Shown in pieces: positions 48,903 to 58,945 of a DNA stretch of 64,000 nt. The position numbers and the translations under genes are program-made. The DNA is from Sceloporus undulatus (taxonomy: Eukaryota > Chordata > Lepidosauria > Squamata > Phrynosomatidae): NCBI RefSeq assembly GCF_019175285.1, contig NC_056522.1, positions 321,913,117-321,977,116 of the forward strand, read 5' to 3'. Below the pieces are notes generated by a model, which saw only the letters and a list, made by a program, of their open reading frames with translations, had not been told where the DNA came from and made no database searches. Every line of letters starts with the position of its first letter. Positions within the stretch are counted from its first letter, which is position 1.

Positions 48903-49055
48903 CAGGGACATAGCCAGAATTTTAGGAAGGGGGGGTCCAGACTAAGTCCACCATTATAATGGGGCTTGGGTGCGGTGGCGCGCAGCACACACCATTCAGT
49001 TTTCTAATGGGAAGGGGGGTCCGGACCCAAGGACCCCCCCCCAGCTACGTCCCTG
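48903..49055. mobile_element. Miniature hAT-like element, CAGGGACGTAGC family, independent copy
   Basis: Ends CAGGGACATAGCCAGAATTT and CCAGCTACGTCCCTG, with facing poly-G and poly-C inside. Flanks CTCAGGAC and GTCTGGAC could be a decayed 8-bp duplication. It has a different location from the three IVD intron 4 copies. Confidence 0.65.
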
Positions 49056-50065
49056 TCTGGACTCCATCAGAGATAATCACAACACTGACATTTAAAATCT
49101 GGCACCTGAAAAATATAAAACTGTCTCCTGTCAGATAAGGAAACAAGGCACACCCACCTGCTAGGAAGACAGACAGAGGTTTCCCCTCCTTGAGCCTCCT
49201 TCACTTTTGCTCCCTGAATATGCTCCAGAGGTTTAGAGAGCCCTCTAAAAAACCTGAATGGCATACAAGGCTGTAGTGGGGCAGAGAGAAAAGGGAAGAA
49301 CCATTGTTTCAAAAAATAAATGTCATGTGAGGATGTCAGATGGCAGTCCAACATTTCTACTGCTGAGCAATCGACCCAGGATATAAGTGAGAAATCCACT
49401 GATCTTATACAAATCAGTGGAATTACTTCTCCAGAAAATCCCATACTCTTTTCATGTCTGGTCTTGAAAAACAGCTCTCTTCATCCCACCAAGTCTATTA
49501 TTGTTTTATTGCTGTATCAGGAGTGGTTAGCTGACAGGTATTGGGGGGGGGTTACATTAACCCTTTGGGGGACTTTAGAGGAATGTACTCCCTTTGGTTT
49601 TTTTATTCTTTTATTTTACTTCCCACACCCAGAGGGGGAACAATTTGGCCAAGATGGAGAGGCTGAGCTGTTCCAGGCCTAGGAGAGACCTTAATTAAGA
49701 AATAAACAGGAAGTTGCTTTCCAGTTCAGTTTCTAGTTAAATAGGAACTGAACTATTTACCTGCACCTAAAATAACCCTGAAACTTCCACAACATAGAAA
49801 AAAAGGCCACTCCACTCCACGTTTAGTAAATAATATTGATCCCTCTCCAAATATAGGGCATTTCCCCCAACCCTTAACCTTTACTGATTTTGATTTATAG
49901 TATTGTCTGTATTTAGTGGAACTTAAAACATATCTACCTAATTGTAAACAGCTGTGTGACTGCTTGCTCTAAAGACAGATCACAAATTGTTTTATTAAAA
50001 AAGAACATGTTTACTTAGAACACTTATCAATTTCAGTAGAGCTTGACTTTCCAAGTTAGAACGCA
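49056..50065. other. IVD intron 1, no recognised feature
   Basis: Unique sequence with a short poly-G run near 49544 and several short chance open frames on both strands. No splice-bounded exon or transposon end was recognised. Confidence 0.5.
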
Positions 50066-50068
50066 CAG

Positions 50069-50200
50069 TACAATGGGGCCTTGGTATCCACTGGAGTTTG
50101 ATTCCAGCAACCCCCATGGATACTACAACAGTGTAGTAAAAATGGTGCCCCTTACATAAAATAGTGGTACAATAGAATTGCAACCATCAAAAATATCAAC
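50069..50200. repeat. Tigger-like miniature element, diverged fragment
   Basis: Resembles the left half of 45725-45956 and 63765-63993: TGGGGCCTTGGTATCCACTG, GAGTTTGATTCCAGCAACCC, CCATGGATACTAC. The right end is not recognisable. Confidence 0.5.
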
Positions 50201-50665
50201 TGAGATTTTAACATATTTCCCTTCCAAAACTAGTTGCCTACTCTTTCAAGGAACAAACCAAGGCCATGAAAACTGATCTTTTCCTTTCCTTAAAGGCATC
50301 TGATTCATGCTAAAGTGCTTTTAGAAGGAGAAAAGGCAGTGGAAATATCTTCCCTTTATGTTCAGAAAATGGTCACTTCTTGCAAGGCTGATCAGCTCTA
50401 AATCATCTAATTTCCAGAGTGAAAAACGAGTTCAGCATGCTATTTTACTGAGAGTACTATCTTGCAAGAATAGGAAGCATTACTTGAGCCGCTTTGGATT
50501 GTAATAGCTTAATAAATCAGAGTAGAGCAAGTGAATGAATGAATGGAAGATTTCTAACATTTCCAAACATTTGGAGATGAACATCATGTGATTCTGAATT
50601 ATCTGTACAGTACTTTGTACCAAAAAGACATGCTATGCGTAAAATACAGCCTTTTATACTGTCAT

Positions 50666-50701
50666 AAAATGGTGAAAGGTCTGGAAACCATGCCCTATGA
50701 G
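50666..50701 (+). repeat. CR1 fragment, left of the nested hAT element
   Basis: AAAATGGTGAAAGGTCTGGA and AACCATGCCCTATGAG are the same as part of the CR1 at 56290-56939. The CR1 continues at 52000 with CCTATGAGGAACGACTTAGG, so the hAT element interrupts it. Confidence 0.8.
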
Positions 50702-51065
50702 TAGGGTTGCCATAACTCGGCGGCCCCCGTGACAATCATGCTTTTGGGGGGCCCCTCCCGGTCCCGGTCCGGTTTGGGCCCCCACCTGTGCCTTGTTCCT
50801 GGTTTGGGGGCCTGCTCCGGCCATTGCCACTGCTGCTAATGCAGCTGCTGCGGCGCCAACCCACCTCCTCCTCCGGCTCCGCCTTCCTCCTCGTCCTCAG
50901 CGGTAGAAGCACCACCGCCCCTGCGCCCCCAGTGTGAGGGCTTGCGCGCCTTGGCGCACGCCGCCCAGGCCTCAGCAGGGGCCAGTGGCAGCACGCGCAC
51001 CTGCCCCACTTCCCTCCGCAGGCGTGTGCGCCTGCCCCGCTTCCCTCCGCGCGCATGCCAGCCAT

Positions 51066-51190
51066 CATAAGGAGGAGGAGGAGGAGGAGGAGGAGGAGGA
51101 GGAGGAAGGAGCCGGAGGAAGGGTGCCTGAAGGCCAGGGCAGAATTGGGCCAGAGGAGGAGGAGGAGGAAGAGGAGGAGGAGGAGGAGGA
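51066..51190. repeat. GGA/GAG triplet repeats
   Basis: Two blocks of GGA/GAG units, 51068-51110 and 51155-51190, inside the hAT element. They give glutamate-, arginine- or leucine-rich chance frames. Confidence 0.9.
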
Positions 51191-51229
51191 AAGCTGAGTC
51201 AGTGGCCATTAGGTCTGCCTTGGTATTTT

Positions 51230-51550
51230 GGGGTTTTTTAAATTAAAAATAGTAAATACTTATTTTATTAATTTTTTAATTTTTTTATTGCTTTTTATTT
51301 TTTATTTTTTTTTTGTATTATTGCTTTTTTATTTTTTTTTTAATTTTTTTTTTGCTTTTTTTTTCATTTTTTTTTGCTTGTTTTTGTTTTATTTCATTTT
51401 TTTTTTTGCTTGTATTTATTTTTTCTTACTGTTATTTTGCTGTTGTTTTTTTTTTTTTATTACATTTTTTATTGCTTGTTTTTTTTGTTAATTTTTTTTT
51501 ATAATACACCCCTGCCTTGTTTTTTTTTTATTTTTTTTATTTTTTATTTT
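51230..51550. repeat. T-rich low-complexity tract
   Basis: About 320 bases of T runs broken by single A, G or C (TTTTATT, TTTGCTT). It is part of the hAT element and may have grown by slippage. Confidence 0.9.
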
Positions 51551-51999
51551 AATATATGCAAGTGTTTTCTGTGTTTTGGTGCTTGAATGCTAACAGTCTG
51601 GCCTTTCTTCGGCCATTATAGTGGTGGTGATGATGATGATATGATGGTGATGGCGATTTGGTATCAACAAGCCTCTGAGGCACGGCCAATGTAACTTGCT
51701 GTGATTTTTACAAACTCATGTGCAGTGAAGAAAAACCATAGTCCTCTTGACCAAGTACACACTTCTGAGAAGAAAGTTAACCCGTGGGCAAGTACATTTT
51801 CTGCCATCTGTCTAGGAATAATGCAAAATGTCCACCATTTTGATCATGCCTAAAAACATGCATTTATATTAACATTTTTTAAAAAACCTCAATTTTTTGC
51901 GCGCCCTCCATTTTTAAAAAAGTGTGTCCTACATTTGAAAATGTTGCCCTACATTGTCCTACATTTGTCCGGTTTGGAGTCCTCACTATGGCAACCCTA

Positions 52000-52388
52000 C
52001 CTATGAGGAACGACTTAGGGAGGCTAGGATGTTTAGCCTGGAGAAGAGAAGGTTAAGAAGTGATGATAGCCCTGTTTAAATATTTGAAGAGAGTCATATT
52101 GAGGAGAGAGCAAGCTTGTTTTCTGCTGCCTCAGAGACTAGGCCCGGAGCAATGAATGCAAGCCTCGAGAAAAGAGATTCCACCTCATATTAGGAGGAAC
52201 TTCCTGACAGTAAGGCTTTCGACAGTGCAACAAACTCCCTCGAAGTGTAGTGGAGTCCCTTCCTAGAGGTCTCAAACAGAGGCTGGATGGCCACCTGTCG
52301 GGGATGCTTTGATTGTGATGTCCGGCATGGCAGGGTTGGACTGGTGGCCCTAGTGGTCCTTCCAACTCTACGATTCTATGATTCTATC
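52000..52388 (+). repeat. CR1 LINE 3' end, right of the nested hAT element
   Basis: Continues the CR1 from the duplicated CCTATGAG through GAACGACTTAGGGAGGCTAG and CACCTCATATTAGGAGGAAC to the CR1 end ACTCTACGATTCTATGATTC. Several indels relative to the copy at 56290-56939. Confidence 0.85.
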
Positions 52389-52434
52389 TAACCAAGAGAA
52401 TGGTGAAGGGAGCAGAAAGGGTTTTGTAGACCTG

Positions 52435-52662
52435 AGATTATGTTGCTGGGTGCCTTCAAGTTGTTTCCAATTATGGGATCCTAAAGCAAACCTATCACAG
52501 TTTTTTTTGAGGGAGCAAGTTTCTTCAGAGGGGGTTTGCGCATTGCCATCCTGAATCTTTGACAGTGTGACTTGCCTAGGGTCACCCAGTAGGTTGCATG
52601 AGTGAGTGGGGATTTGAACCCTTTTCCCAGAGTCATAGCTGAATGCTTTACGTGGGCTCATA
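52435..52662 (-). repeat. tRNA-derived SINE, reverse orientation
   Basis: On the minus strand the order is tRNA-like head (GGGTTCAAATCCCCACTC), CTGGGTGACCCTAGGCAAG and tail CAACTTGAAGGCACCCAGCA. On the plus strand GTGCCTTCAAGTTGTTTCC is visible at 52450. Same family as 46552-46767, diverged. Confidence 0.65.
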
Positions 52663-52814
52663 ATATCCAGTACGTACCTCCCTGTGCAAGGCCTTACCAC
52701 CAGATGATTCTCTAAACATTTTAGACACTGTCCATGGTCCATCAGTGGCCCCTGGGAGGCAGAGCTGTTCGCTGGTGCCATTTGATTACCAATGTACAGC
52801 CAAAAAATGGACTG

Positions 52815-52945
52815 CCTCAGTGGCTGGTGGACTCTCCTTCTTGGAGGACTTTGATAAGAGGTTGAGGGGCATTGTTCAGCAGTATATATTCCTTCATGGC
52901 AGGGGGTTTGGTTAGATGGCCCTTGTGATCCTTTCCAACATGATT
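52815..52945 (+). repeat. CR1 3' fragment
   Basis: CTCCTTCTTGGAGGACTTTG, then GGCAGGGGGTTTGGTTAGAT, GGCCCTTGTGATCCTTTCCA matches the last 130 bp of CR1. Confidence 0.6.
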
Positions 52946-53019
52946 CCCGGGAAGAAGGCGGAATAGGATCTGGACTATATTCTTTCCTGTCTGATGAATT
53001 GCTAAGTTAGTCACAAAAG

Positions 53020-53790
53020 TCATTTCTCAAAGCAGGCTGGGTGAGAGTGAGATTGAGAGTTTAACAAATAGAATACCAAAGAAAAAAGGTTCCCAACCTC
53101 CATAACTTATATTTGTAAAAGGACCTCCACTCATACCCACAAAGCCACACTATGGTTTAGTTTGGCCATTATTGGTTAAAAAGAGGGATAAAAGAATGAA
53201 ATTCTAGTACTCTAGATGAGTTGAAACGTTAGCTTGCACTGGGAGTTGCTAAAAAAAATTAGCAAACCATTCTGAATTAGCGTGAAGTGTTGTGTCACCA
53301 GTAAATTCTCTTAAAAGAATTGGCCTCACACAAGCCACCCCACATTTTATTCCTATAAGGGTGCTCAGTCCATTTCCATCTTGGAACTTTGGCATCTTTT
53401 AAGTAGTGTACAGCTGAGGGTCTACCCTTCAAGTCCTATTCGTCTCAGAAGACTTGTCCCCATCACTATATCAAAAATATGGGGCTGCTGGTGGTTATTC
53501 ATGGCAGAGAGGAACTCTGCCGCAGCTGCGACAGCCTGTTCTTGGTGGCGCAGCGCTCTGCCAGGGTAATAGTTGCTGGCAACACTTTCTCAGAAGTTGT
53601 GTGAGATCCCAAGTGCATCCAAACTTCTTATGTATTTTATATCACACCTTTCTCCTATGACAGGCTCCCAAGTGGCTTATGCTCCCAACTTCTATAGTTT
53701 AATTATGCAATATCTGAAGCATTCCTTTTTAATCTGTCAGGAATCTCTCCCAATTTAAGCTACACTCAAACCACTGTTGCTCCAGATACA
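53020..53790. other. IVD intron 1, no recognised feature
   Basis: Unique intron sequence. Short open frames on the plus strand around 53381-53758 are not bounded by splice sites I trust and do not resemble a known protein. Confidence 0.5.
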
Positions 53791-53799
53791 TCCTCCTAA

Positions 53800-53972
53800 G
53801 TAGGGTTCAATGCCAGCTTGGCCATGAAACCCACTGGGTACCTTGGGCAAGTCACACTCTCTAAGCCGAAGAGGTCAGCAATGGCAAATCCCATCTGAAC
53901 AAACCTTGCCAAGAAAACCCCATGATATTTGCCTTAGGCTGGAAAGAAGTTGAAGGCACAACAACAACTTGG
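53800..53972 (+). repeat. tRNA-derived SINE, 5'-truncated
   Basis: GTTCAATGCCAGCTTGGCCA, CCACTGGGTACCTTGGGCAA, CCTTGCCAAGAAAACCCCAT, and tail GAAGTTGAAGGCACAACAAC. The tail is again BovB-like. Confidence 0.65.
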
Positions 53973-54024
53973 AACAGCTCCAGGTCCCACGTGAGAAGAG
54001 CCTTGAAAGCCACATGGGCATTCA

Positions 54025-54600
54025 AAGGGAGAGTTTTGAGAATCGTAGAGTAGGAAAGAAGCCCAAGGGCCATCTAGTCCAACCCCCTGCCATGCAGAGA
54101 CTCACAATCGAAGCAACCACGACAAATATCCAGCCTCTGCTTAAAGACCTCTAAAGAAGGAGACTCCACCACTCTCTGAGGAATGAGTTCCACTGTCAAA
54201 CAGCTCTTACTGTTAGGAAGTTTCATCTAATGTTGAGGTGAAATTTCCTTTCATATATTTATTGTTTAGGTACGTGCTGTGTAAATCTACAGTTCTATAT
54301 AAAAAGTCTATAATAATAATAATAATAATAATAATAATTTATTTATTTATTTATGGTATTTATACCCCACCCTCATAGCTTGCATCCATTGTTCTGGGTC
54401 CAAGCTGCTCCATTCTCAATATGACATCCCTTCAAATATTTAAACAGGGCTATCATCAATCACCTCTTAACCTCTCTTCTCCAGGCTAAATCCCCAGCTC
54501 CCTGAGTCGTCACATTTTAGTCGCCCTCCTCTGGACACGCTCCAGTTTCTCAATGTCTTTTTTGAATTATGGGGCCCAGATGGAACACATATTTCCGTGG
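54025..54600 (-). repeat. CR1 fragments in reverse orientation with an L2 tail between
   Basis: On the minus strand 54025-54255 is the CR1 3' end (plus strand GGGCCATCTAGTCCAACCCC). 54380-54600 is the preceding CR1 part (plus strand CCTCTCTTCTCCAGGCTAAA and GGACACGCTCCAGTTTCTCA). Between them, at 54262-54352, lies a plus-strand L2-like end, GTGCTGTGTAAATCTACAGT, with TAA and TTTA repeats. So an L2 tail has inserted into a CR1. Confidence 0.7.
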
Positions 54601-55234
54601 GGTCACCAGATCATAGAGTGGCACTGTTACTTCCCTTGATCTAGCCACTATACTTCATTGATGCAGCCTAAATCAGCAATGGCCTTGTTAGCTGCCGCAT
54701 CGCACGTTTTGACTCACGTCCAACTTGTGGTCTTGAAGACTCCTAGATCCCTCCCCATGTACTGTGGTCACCAGTGTCCCCATCCCATATTTCCACATTT
54801 CATTTTTTATGCCTGTGCTGTACCTTTTACATTTCTCCCGGTGAAATTCTCCCAGGCCCTTCACTATTTCGGCCGCCTTTGCCTTTGCCCCATCGACACA
54901 GGCAGCGAAGAGGGATTTTCCCTGCTAAAGGTTGGGGACTGTTACTTTTCTGGACTACAATTCCCAGAATCCCCCCCAGCTGGGCCAGTAGTTGGTCATT
55001 TTGCACCCTTCTCCACTCAGAGAAGACTTTTAATTTATTTTAAAAGCATTTTTGCAATTTGCAGGCGCATAACAGTGTGAAGATGGCTCTCTAGAGAGGC
55101 CTTCCGAGAGTTTCAGTCACAAATAAATACATAAAAGTAACTTTTACCCAATGGCCTTTTGGCTGAAATTAAAGCATAGACAGTTGGTTGGTCTAAGCTA
55201 AAAAAAAGGAACTTGTCCAAGTGAAACGCCACGC

Positions 55235-55375
55235 CATAAGGCAGTGGTTCCCAAAGTGTGTGGCCCTTTAAGAGATTTTGGACTTCAGCCCCATAAGCCT
55301 CAGCCATGTTGGCCAACAGCACGGGATTCTGGGAATTGAAGTCCAAAACCCCTTAAAGGGCACACACCTGAAACC
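55235..55375. mobile_element. Miniature hAT (Charlie-like) element upstream of exon 1 boundary
   Basis: The left end CAGTGGTTCCCAAAGTGTG is the classic Charlie type. The right part CCCCTTAAAGGGCACACACC is inverted to GTGTGTGGCCCTTTAAG. The middle holds CGGGATTCTGGGAATTGAAG. It lies in IVD intron 1, less than 100 bp from the exon 1 donor. Confidence 0.55.
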
Positions 55376-55440
55376 TGGAGCGAAGCCCGGCAAAGCTTGC
55401 ACTGCGAGAGCAAGCCCTCCTCCTCCGCTCGAGGCATCAC

Positions 55441-55583
55441 CTGCTGCTGCTCCTCGTCCACCCGTTCACCGCGTCGTCTAGGGAACTCCCCGCGCAGCCT
55501 CGCAGGGGCTGCAAATCCACGCACGAAGCGACTCCGGGCCGCAGCGCGACCCAGTCTCTTCACCAGCGCGCGCGGCGCGCCAT
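55441..55583 (-). CDS. IVD: IVD exon 1: start codon and mitochondrial presequence
   Basis: On the minus strand an ATG at 55583-55581 opens ATGGCGCGCC. The following bases, read across frames, give an arginine- and alanine-rich stretch (KRLGRAAARSRFVRGFAAP) typical of a mitochondrial targeting presequence. Then come LDDAVNG and DEEQQQ, which match the PVDDAINGLSEEQRQ block at the end of vertebrate IVD exon 1. The donor GTGATG follows CAGCAGCAG in phase 0, and exon 2 begins LRRTM. The pieces are not in one frame: a stop occurs at codon 8, and the frame changes again before and inside the LDDAVNG-DEEQQQ segment, where one base appears missing. The GC-rich context makes sequencing indels the likely cause. 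Identity as exon 1 is strong; the exact presequence is uncertain. Confidence 0.8.
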
Positions 55584-55760
55584 TTTGTTGTTCCCCTCAG
55601 GACAGGAGTCAGGCCAGGTCCGCCGCTTCCACCACCATCACGGAGGAGTGTGGGGCCGCGCGGCTGCCCATCAGATTCGAGGGAGGGGAGCGAGAGCCAA
55701 TCAGCGCCCAGACAACCCAAAGATCTTTCCCTCTCTTGGAACAGAGGATAGATAGAGGAA
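55584..55760 (-). promoter_or_regulatory. IVD CpG-rich promoter and 5' leader
   Basis: The sequence upstream of the IVD start codon is rich in C, G and CpG (for example GGGCCGCGCGGCTG near 55650), unlike its surroundings. A CCAAT box in the context GAGAGCCAATCAGCG lies near 55695, about 115 bp upstream of the ATG. AAAATGGCG overlaps the start codon and resembles a YY1 site. No TATA box is seen. This fits a CpG-island promoter of a housekeeping mitochondrial gene. The exact transcription start cannot be placed. Confidence 0.55.
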
Positions 55761-55805
55761 GGCCCTTTGGCCCTCGAGGAGATGCCTCTGCTTCTTCTTG
55801 TCCAA

Positions 55806-56200
55806 GCAGCCACACTGAAGAAATAATTCAGTTTGAACACCACTTTAAACTGCCCTGGTTCAATGCTAGGAAACACTGGGAATTCAGTTGTTGTGGCCCC
55901 AGAGCTCCCCTGACAGAGAAGGCGAAATGTCTCAAAAAACTTCAGTCCCCAGAATTCCATAGCATTGAGTTAAGTGGTGTCAAACTGGGTTTTTCTGCAG
56001 TGCAGATACAGCCCCAGTCTACAGAGGAATGTAATGGCTCAGTGCTAGGGGACTCCTGGGAATTGTGGTTTGTTGTGGCCCCAGAGCTCTCCCTGACAGA
56101 GAAGGCTAAAGTTCCACAAAATTACACTTCCCAGAATTCCCTAGCACCGAGCCAGGGCAGTATAAGCGTCTCAATGTGGATTATTTCTTGCAATGTGTTT
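55806..56200. mobile_element. Two adjacent miniature hAT-like elements, AATAAT family
   Basis: The first, 55806-56008, begins GAAGAAATAATTCAGTTTGA ACACC and ends inverted GTGGTGTCAAACTGGG then TTTTTCTGCAG. The second, to about 56200, repeats the motifs GGGAATTGTGGTTTGTTGTG and CAGAGCTCTCCCTGACAGAG. They sit immediately upstream of the IVD promoter. The long plus-strand open frame across this region is not a gene. Confidence 0.55.
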
Positions 56201-56289
56201 TGGACCCTCTTCCAATAGGCAAGGGCAGGGTGACCAGTGCCCTAACCCTAAAAGGAAGATGAGGCAAAATGGAGGGACATTGAAGAAAA

Positions 56290-56939
56290 ATTCACCACAT
56301 GTTCAAGTTGAACATGAGTGAACAGTGTGATGCGGCAGCTAAAAAGGCCAATGCAATTTTAGGCTGCATCAATAGAAGTATAGTGTCTAGATCAAGAGAA
56401 TAGTGCCACTGTATTCTGCTCTGGTCAGGCCCCACCTAGAATATTGTGTCCAGTTCTGGGCGCCACAATTCAGAAAGGACATTGAGAAACTGGAGCGTGT
56501 CCAAAGGAGGGCGACAAAAATGGTGAAAGGTCTGGAAACCATGCCCTATGAGGAACGACTTAGGGAGCTGGGGATGTTTAGCCTGGAGAAAAGAAGGTTA
56601 AGAGGTGATATGATAGCGCTATTTAAATATTTGAAAGGATGTCATATTGAGGAGGGAGCAAGCTTGTTTTCTGCTGCTCCAGAGAACAGGACCCGGAACA
56701 ATGGATGCAAGCTACAGGAAAAGAGATTCCACCTGAACATTAGGAGGAACTTCCTGACAGTAAGGGCTGTTCGACAGTGGAATGCACTCCCTCGGAGGGT
56801 GATAGAGTCTCCTTCCTTGGAGGTCTTTAAGCAGAGGCTGGATGGCCATCTGTCAGGGATGCTTTGATTTGGATTTCCTGCATGGCAGGGGGTTGGACTG
56901 GATTGCCCTAGTGGTCTCTTCCAACTCTACGATTCTATG
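56290..56939 (+). repeat. CR1 LINE 3' region with intact ORF C-terminus
   Basis: An open stretch from 56403 to 56867 encodes [76 protein letters not shown] and ends LDGHLSGML, the C-terminal end of CR1 ORF2 downstream of the reverse transcriptase. The element ends CTCTACGATTCTATGA, the CR1 terminal repeat. It is 5'-truncated and interrupted by a stop before 56403, but well preserved, so a fairly young insertion. Confidence 0.93.
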
Positions 56940-57074
56940 AAATGGAGGACATGACCAAATAAAAGCTAAAAACACTTCTAGTTGTTGCTGCTGCTGATCT
57001 ACGTGGCGCTTCAATATAAAATACTAAAATTCTGTAATAAATTGCAATAGTGAAATACAGTAGTAAACTACAAT

Positions 57075-58145
57075 TTAAAAAAAGCTACAATTTCCGACCT
57101 TTCTCCAAGGCTTGAAGAGCATGTTTCGTCTTGCCTCACAGCTGTCTTGCAGTGGATGCGCCATCGGCGTTTGAAGCTCAACATGTCCAAGACGGAGCTT
57201 CTTGTCTTTCCTTCTAAGCCCACCCTTCAACACTCCTTTTCTGTCTCTGTGGACAACATTTGTATTCAACCAGTCCAGCAAGTCCGCAGTCTTGGCTTTA
57301 TCTTTGACTCTTCTCTGTCGTGTATCCCTCAGATCCAGACCACAGCCAAGGCTTGTAGATTCTTTTTGTACAATATTGCCAAAATCTGACCATTTCTCTC
57401 CGCCTCTACTGCCAAAATCCTGGTCCATGCCCTAGTGGTCTCATGACTTGATTACTGTAACGTCCTCCTGGCTGGGCTTCCTCTTTCTCACCTCCGTCCT
57501 TTAATCTCTGTCCAGCATTCAGCTGCACGCATTATCACATCCACCCACCGCTCTGACCACATCTCTCCTGTGTTGGCATCCCTTCACTGGCTCCCCCTCC
57601 CTTTCCGCATTCAATATAAGCTCCTGCTGTCCACGTTTAAAGCCCTCCATGGACTGGCCCCTCCTTACTTATCAGACCTTTTCTCCTCACCTTCCCACTC
57701 GGGCCCTCCGTTCTGGTAGTCAAGGTCTGCTGTCTCAGCCCAAGATTTCCTCTGCCCCATCTCGGATTCGCCCCTTTTCACTCGCTGCCCCTCACTCCTG
57801 GAACCTTCTTCCCCCACAAGCAAGGGCCATCACTTCTTTAACCAGCTTCAAAACAGAGTTGAAGACCATCCTGTTCAGAGAAGCGTTCCCAGGCACTGCA
57901 TAATTGTCGCTTGCTATTTGATGTTCTTTTGATGCCTGTTTTATCGAACCATTTCCTGTATTGCTATGTACTTTATATGTATTAGCCTACTAGCCCAACC
58001 ACCTTTCCCTTCTCCTTTTATGTCATGTCTTTTTAGATTGTAAGCCTGAGGGCAGGGAACCGTCTAATTAAAAAGATTGTATGTACAGCGCTGTGTAAAT
58101 TTACAGTGCTTTATAAATAAAGGTTAATAATAATAATACTAATAA
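57075..58145 (+). repeat. L2 LINE 3' region with TAA tail
   Basis: Reading in pieces: MRHRRLKLNMSKTELLVF (57155 on), LGFIFDSSLSCIPQI, then GLAPPYLSD-like and SAPSRIRPFSLAAPHSWNLL, all typical of the end of the L2 reverse transcriptase ORF. The 3' end is GTACAGCGCTGTGTAAATTT, ACAGTGCTTTATAAATAAA and a TAA repeat. Frames are broken in several places. Confidence 0.88.
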
Positions 58146-58384
58146 TAATAACACAAAATACAGAATAAATCAATTATAGTAAAAAAATAAAACATTAACT
58201 GAAAGAGCATTACATTCCTAAAGTTTTAGAAAACCAAACAAAAAAAAGTTTTCAGTTTGGATTTTAAAAGGGCAAGAGAAGACGCAGTCTGCAAGTTAAC
58301 AGGGAGGTGATCCCAGGAATAGGGGCCGGCAAGAGAAAACATTCATAGAAATGCAAAATCATGCCTCTTATGCTGAAAATGAAG

Positions 58385-58775
58385 GCATAAATGGAGGATG
58401 TTTTGGAATTCCTGGTGGACAGAAGGTTGAAATGTAGGGCATATCCTGGAAAAGGAGGGTGTCTGGTTACCTGGGGCAAAGGGGGGGTCAGGCAAGGCTA
58501 CATTTTTTCACCCTCTTTGTTCAATTTGTATGTAGACAATATCATAGGAAGACCAGGTTTAAATTTAGAGGAAGGAGTGAAGATAGGAGGAAGAAATGTT
58601 AACAATCTTGATATGTGGACGACACCATACTATTAGCAGAAAACATCATAGAGTTGGGACAATTACTAAGGAAGGTCAAGGAGAAAAGTGCAAAGGCAGG
58701 TTTTCAGCTGAAAGTAAAGAAAACAAAAATAATGACCTTGGAAGGAATACATCGACAGTGAAGAAATTGAAATAA
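58385..58775 (+). repeat. RTE/BovB LINE, reverse transcriptase fragment
   Basis: Translates to GGVRQGYIFSPSLFNLYVDN, GVKIGGRNVNNL and, after one frame change, VDDTILLAENIIELGQLL and KAGFQLKVKKTKIMT. These are the GVRQGC-SP-LFNLY and YADD-type blocks of RTE reverse transcriptases, here with VDD. Broken remnant. Confidence 0.75.
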
Positions 58776-58799
58776 TGAAGAAACCGAAATGCATTTTAC

Positions 58800-58945
58800 T
58801 GCATTGATCATTAATAACTATGGACGACTTTTAAGGGCATGGGAGTGCCACTACATCTGATAATTCCGGTGAGAAATCTGTATTTAGGACAAGAGGCCAC
58901 TGTCAGAACAGAATATGGAGAAACAGGAGTGGTTTCTAAACCAAT
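58800..58945 (+). repeat. RTE/BovB LINE fragment, more N-terminal part
   Basis: KGMGVPLHLIIPVRNLYLGQ and EATVRTEYGET resemble the block that comes just before GVRQGC in BovB (LIRNLY-QEATVRTEYG). It lies downstream of the later part at 58385, so the two are separate insertions or the element was rearranged. Confidence 0.6.

Larger units (their letters stand above)
50702..51999 (+). mobile_element. Non-autonomous hAT element, 1.30 kb, inserted in CR1
   Basis: The ends are TAGGGTTGCCATAACTCGG and CTCACTATGGCAACCCTA. The target duplication CCTATGAG (8 bp) is perfect at 50694-50701 and 52000-52007. The left third is GC- and CpG-rich. The middle has GGA repeats (51066-51190) and a long T-rich tract (51230-51550). 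The right part has TTTTTACAAACTCATGTGCA and AAGTACACACTTCTGAGAA, shared in inverse with the element at 39729. There is no transposase ORF; its long leucine-rich and phenylalanine-rich open frames come from the simple repeats. Confidence 0.88.

Noticed and set aside
50736-51491. Leucine-rich minus-strand and phenylalanine-rich plus-strand open frames
   Set aside because: They are produced by GGA repeats and a T-rich tract within a hAT element.
55397-56218. 273-codon plus-strand open frame across the IVD promoter
   Set aside because: It is antisense to IVD exon 1 and runs through two miniature hAT elements; the CpG-rich DNA explains the lack of stops.
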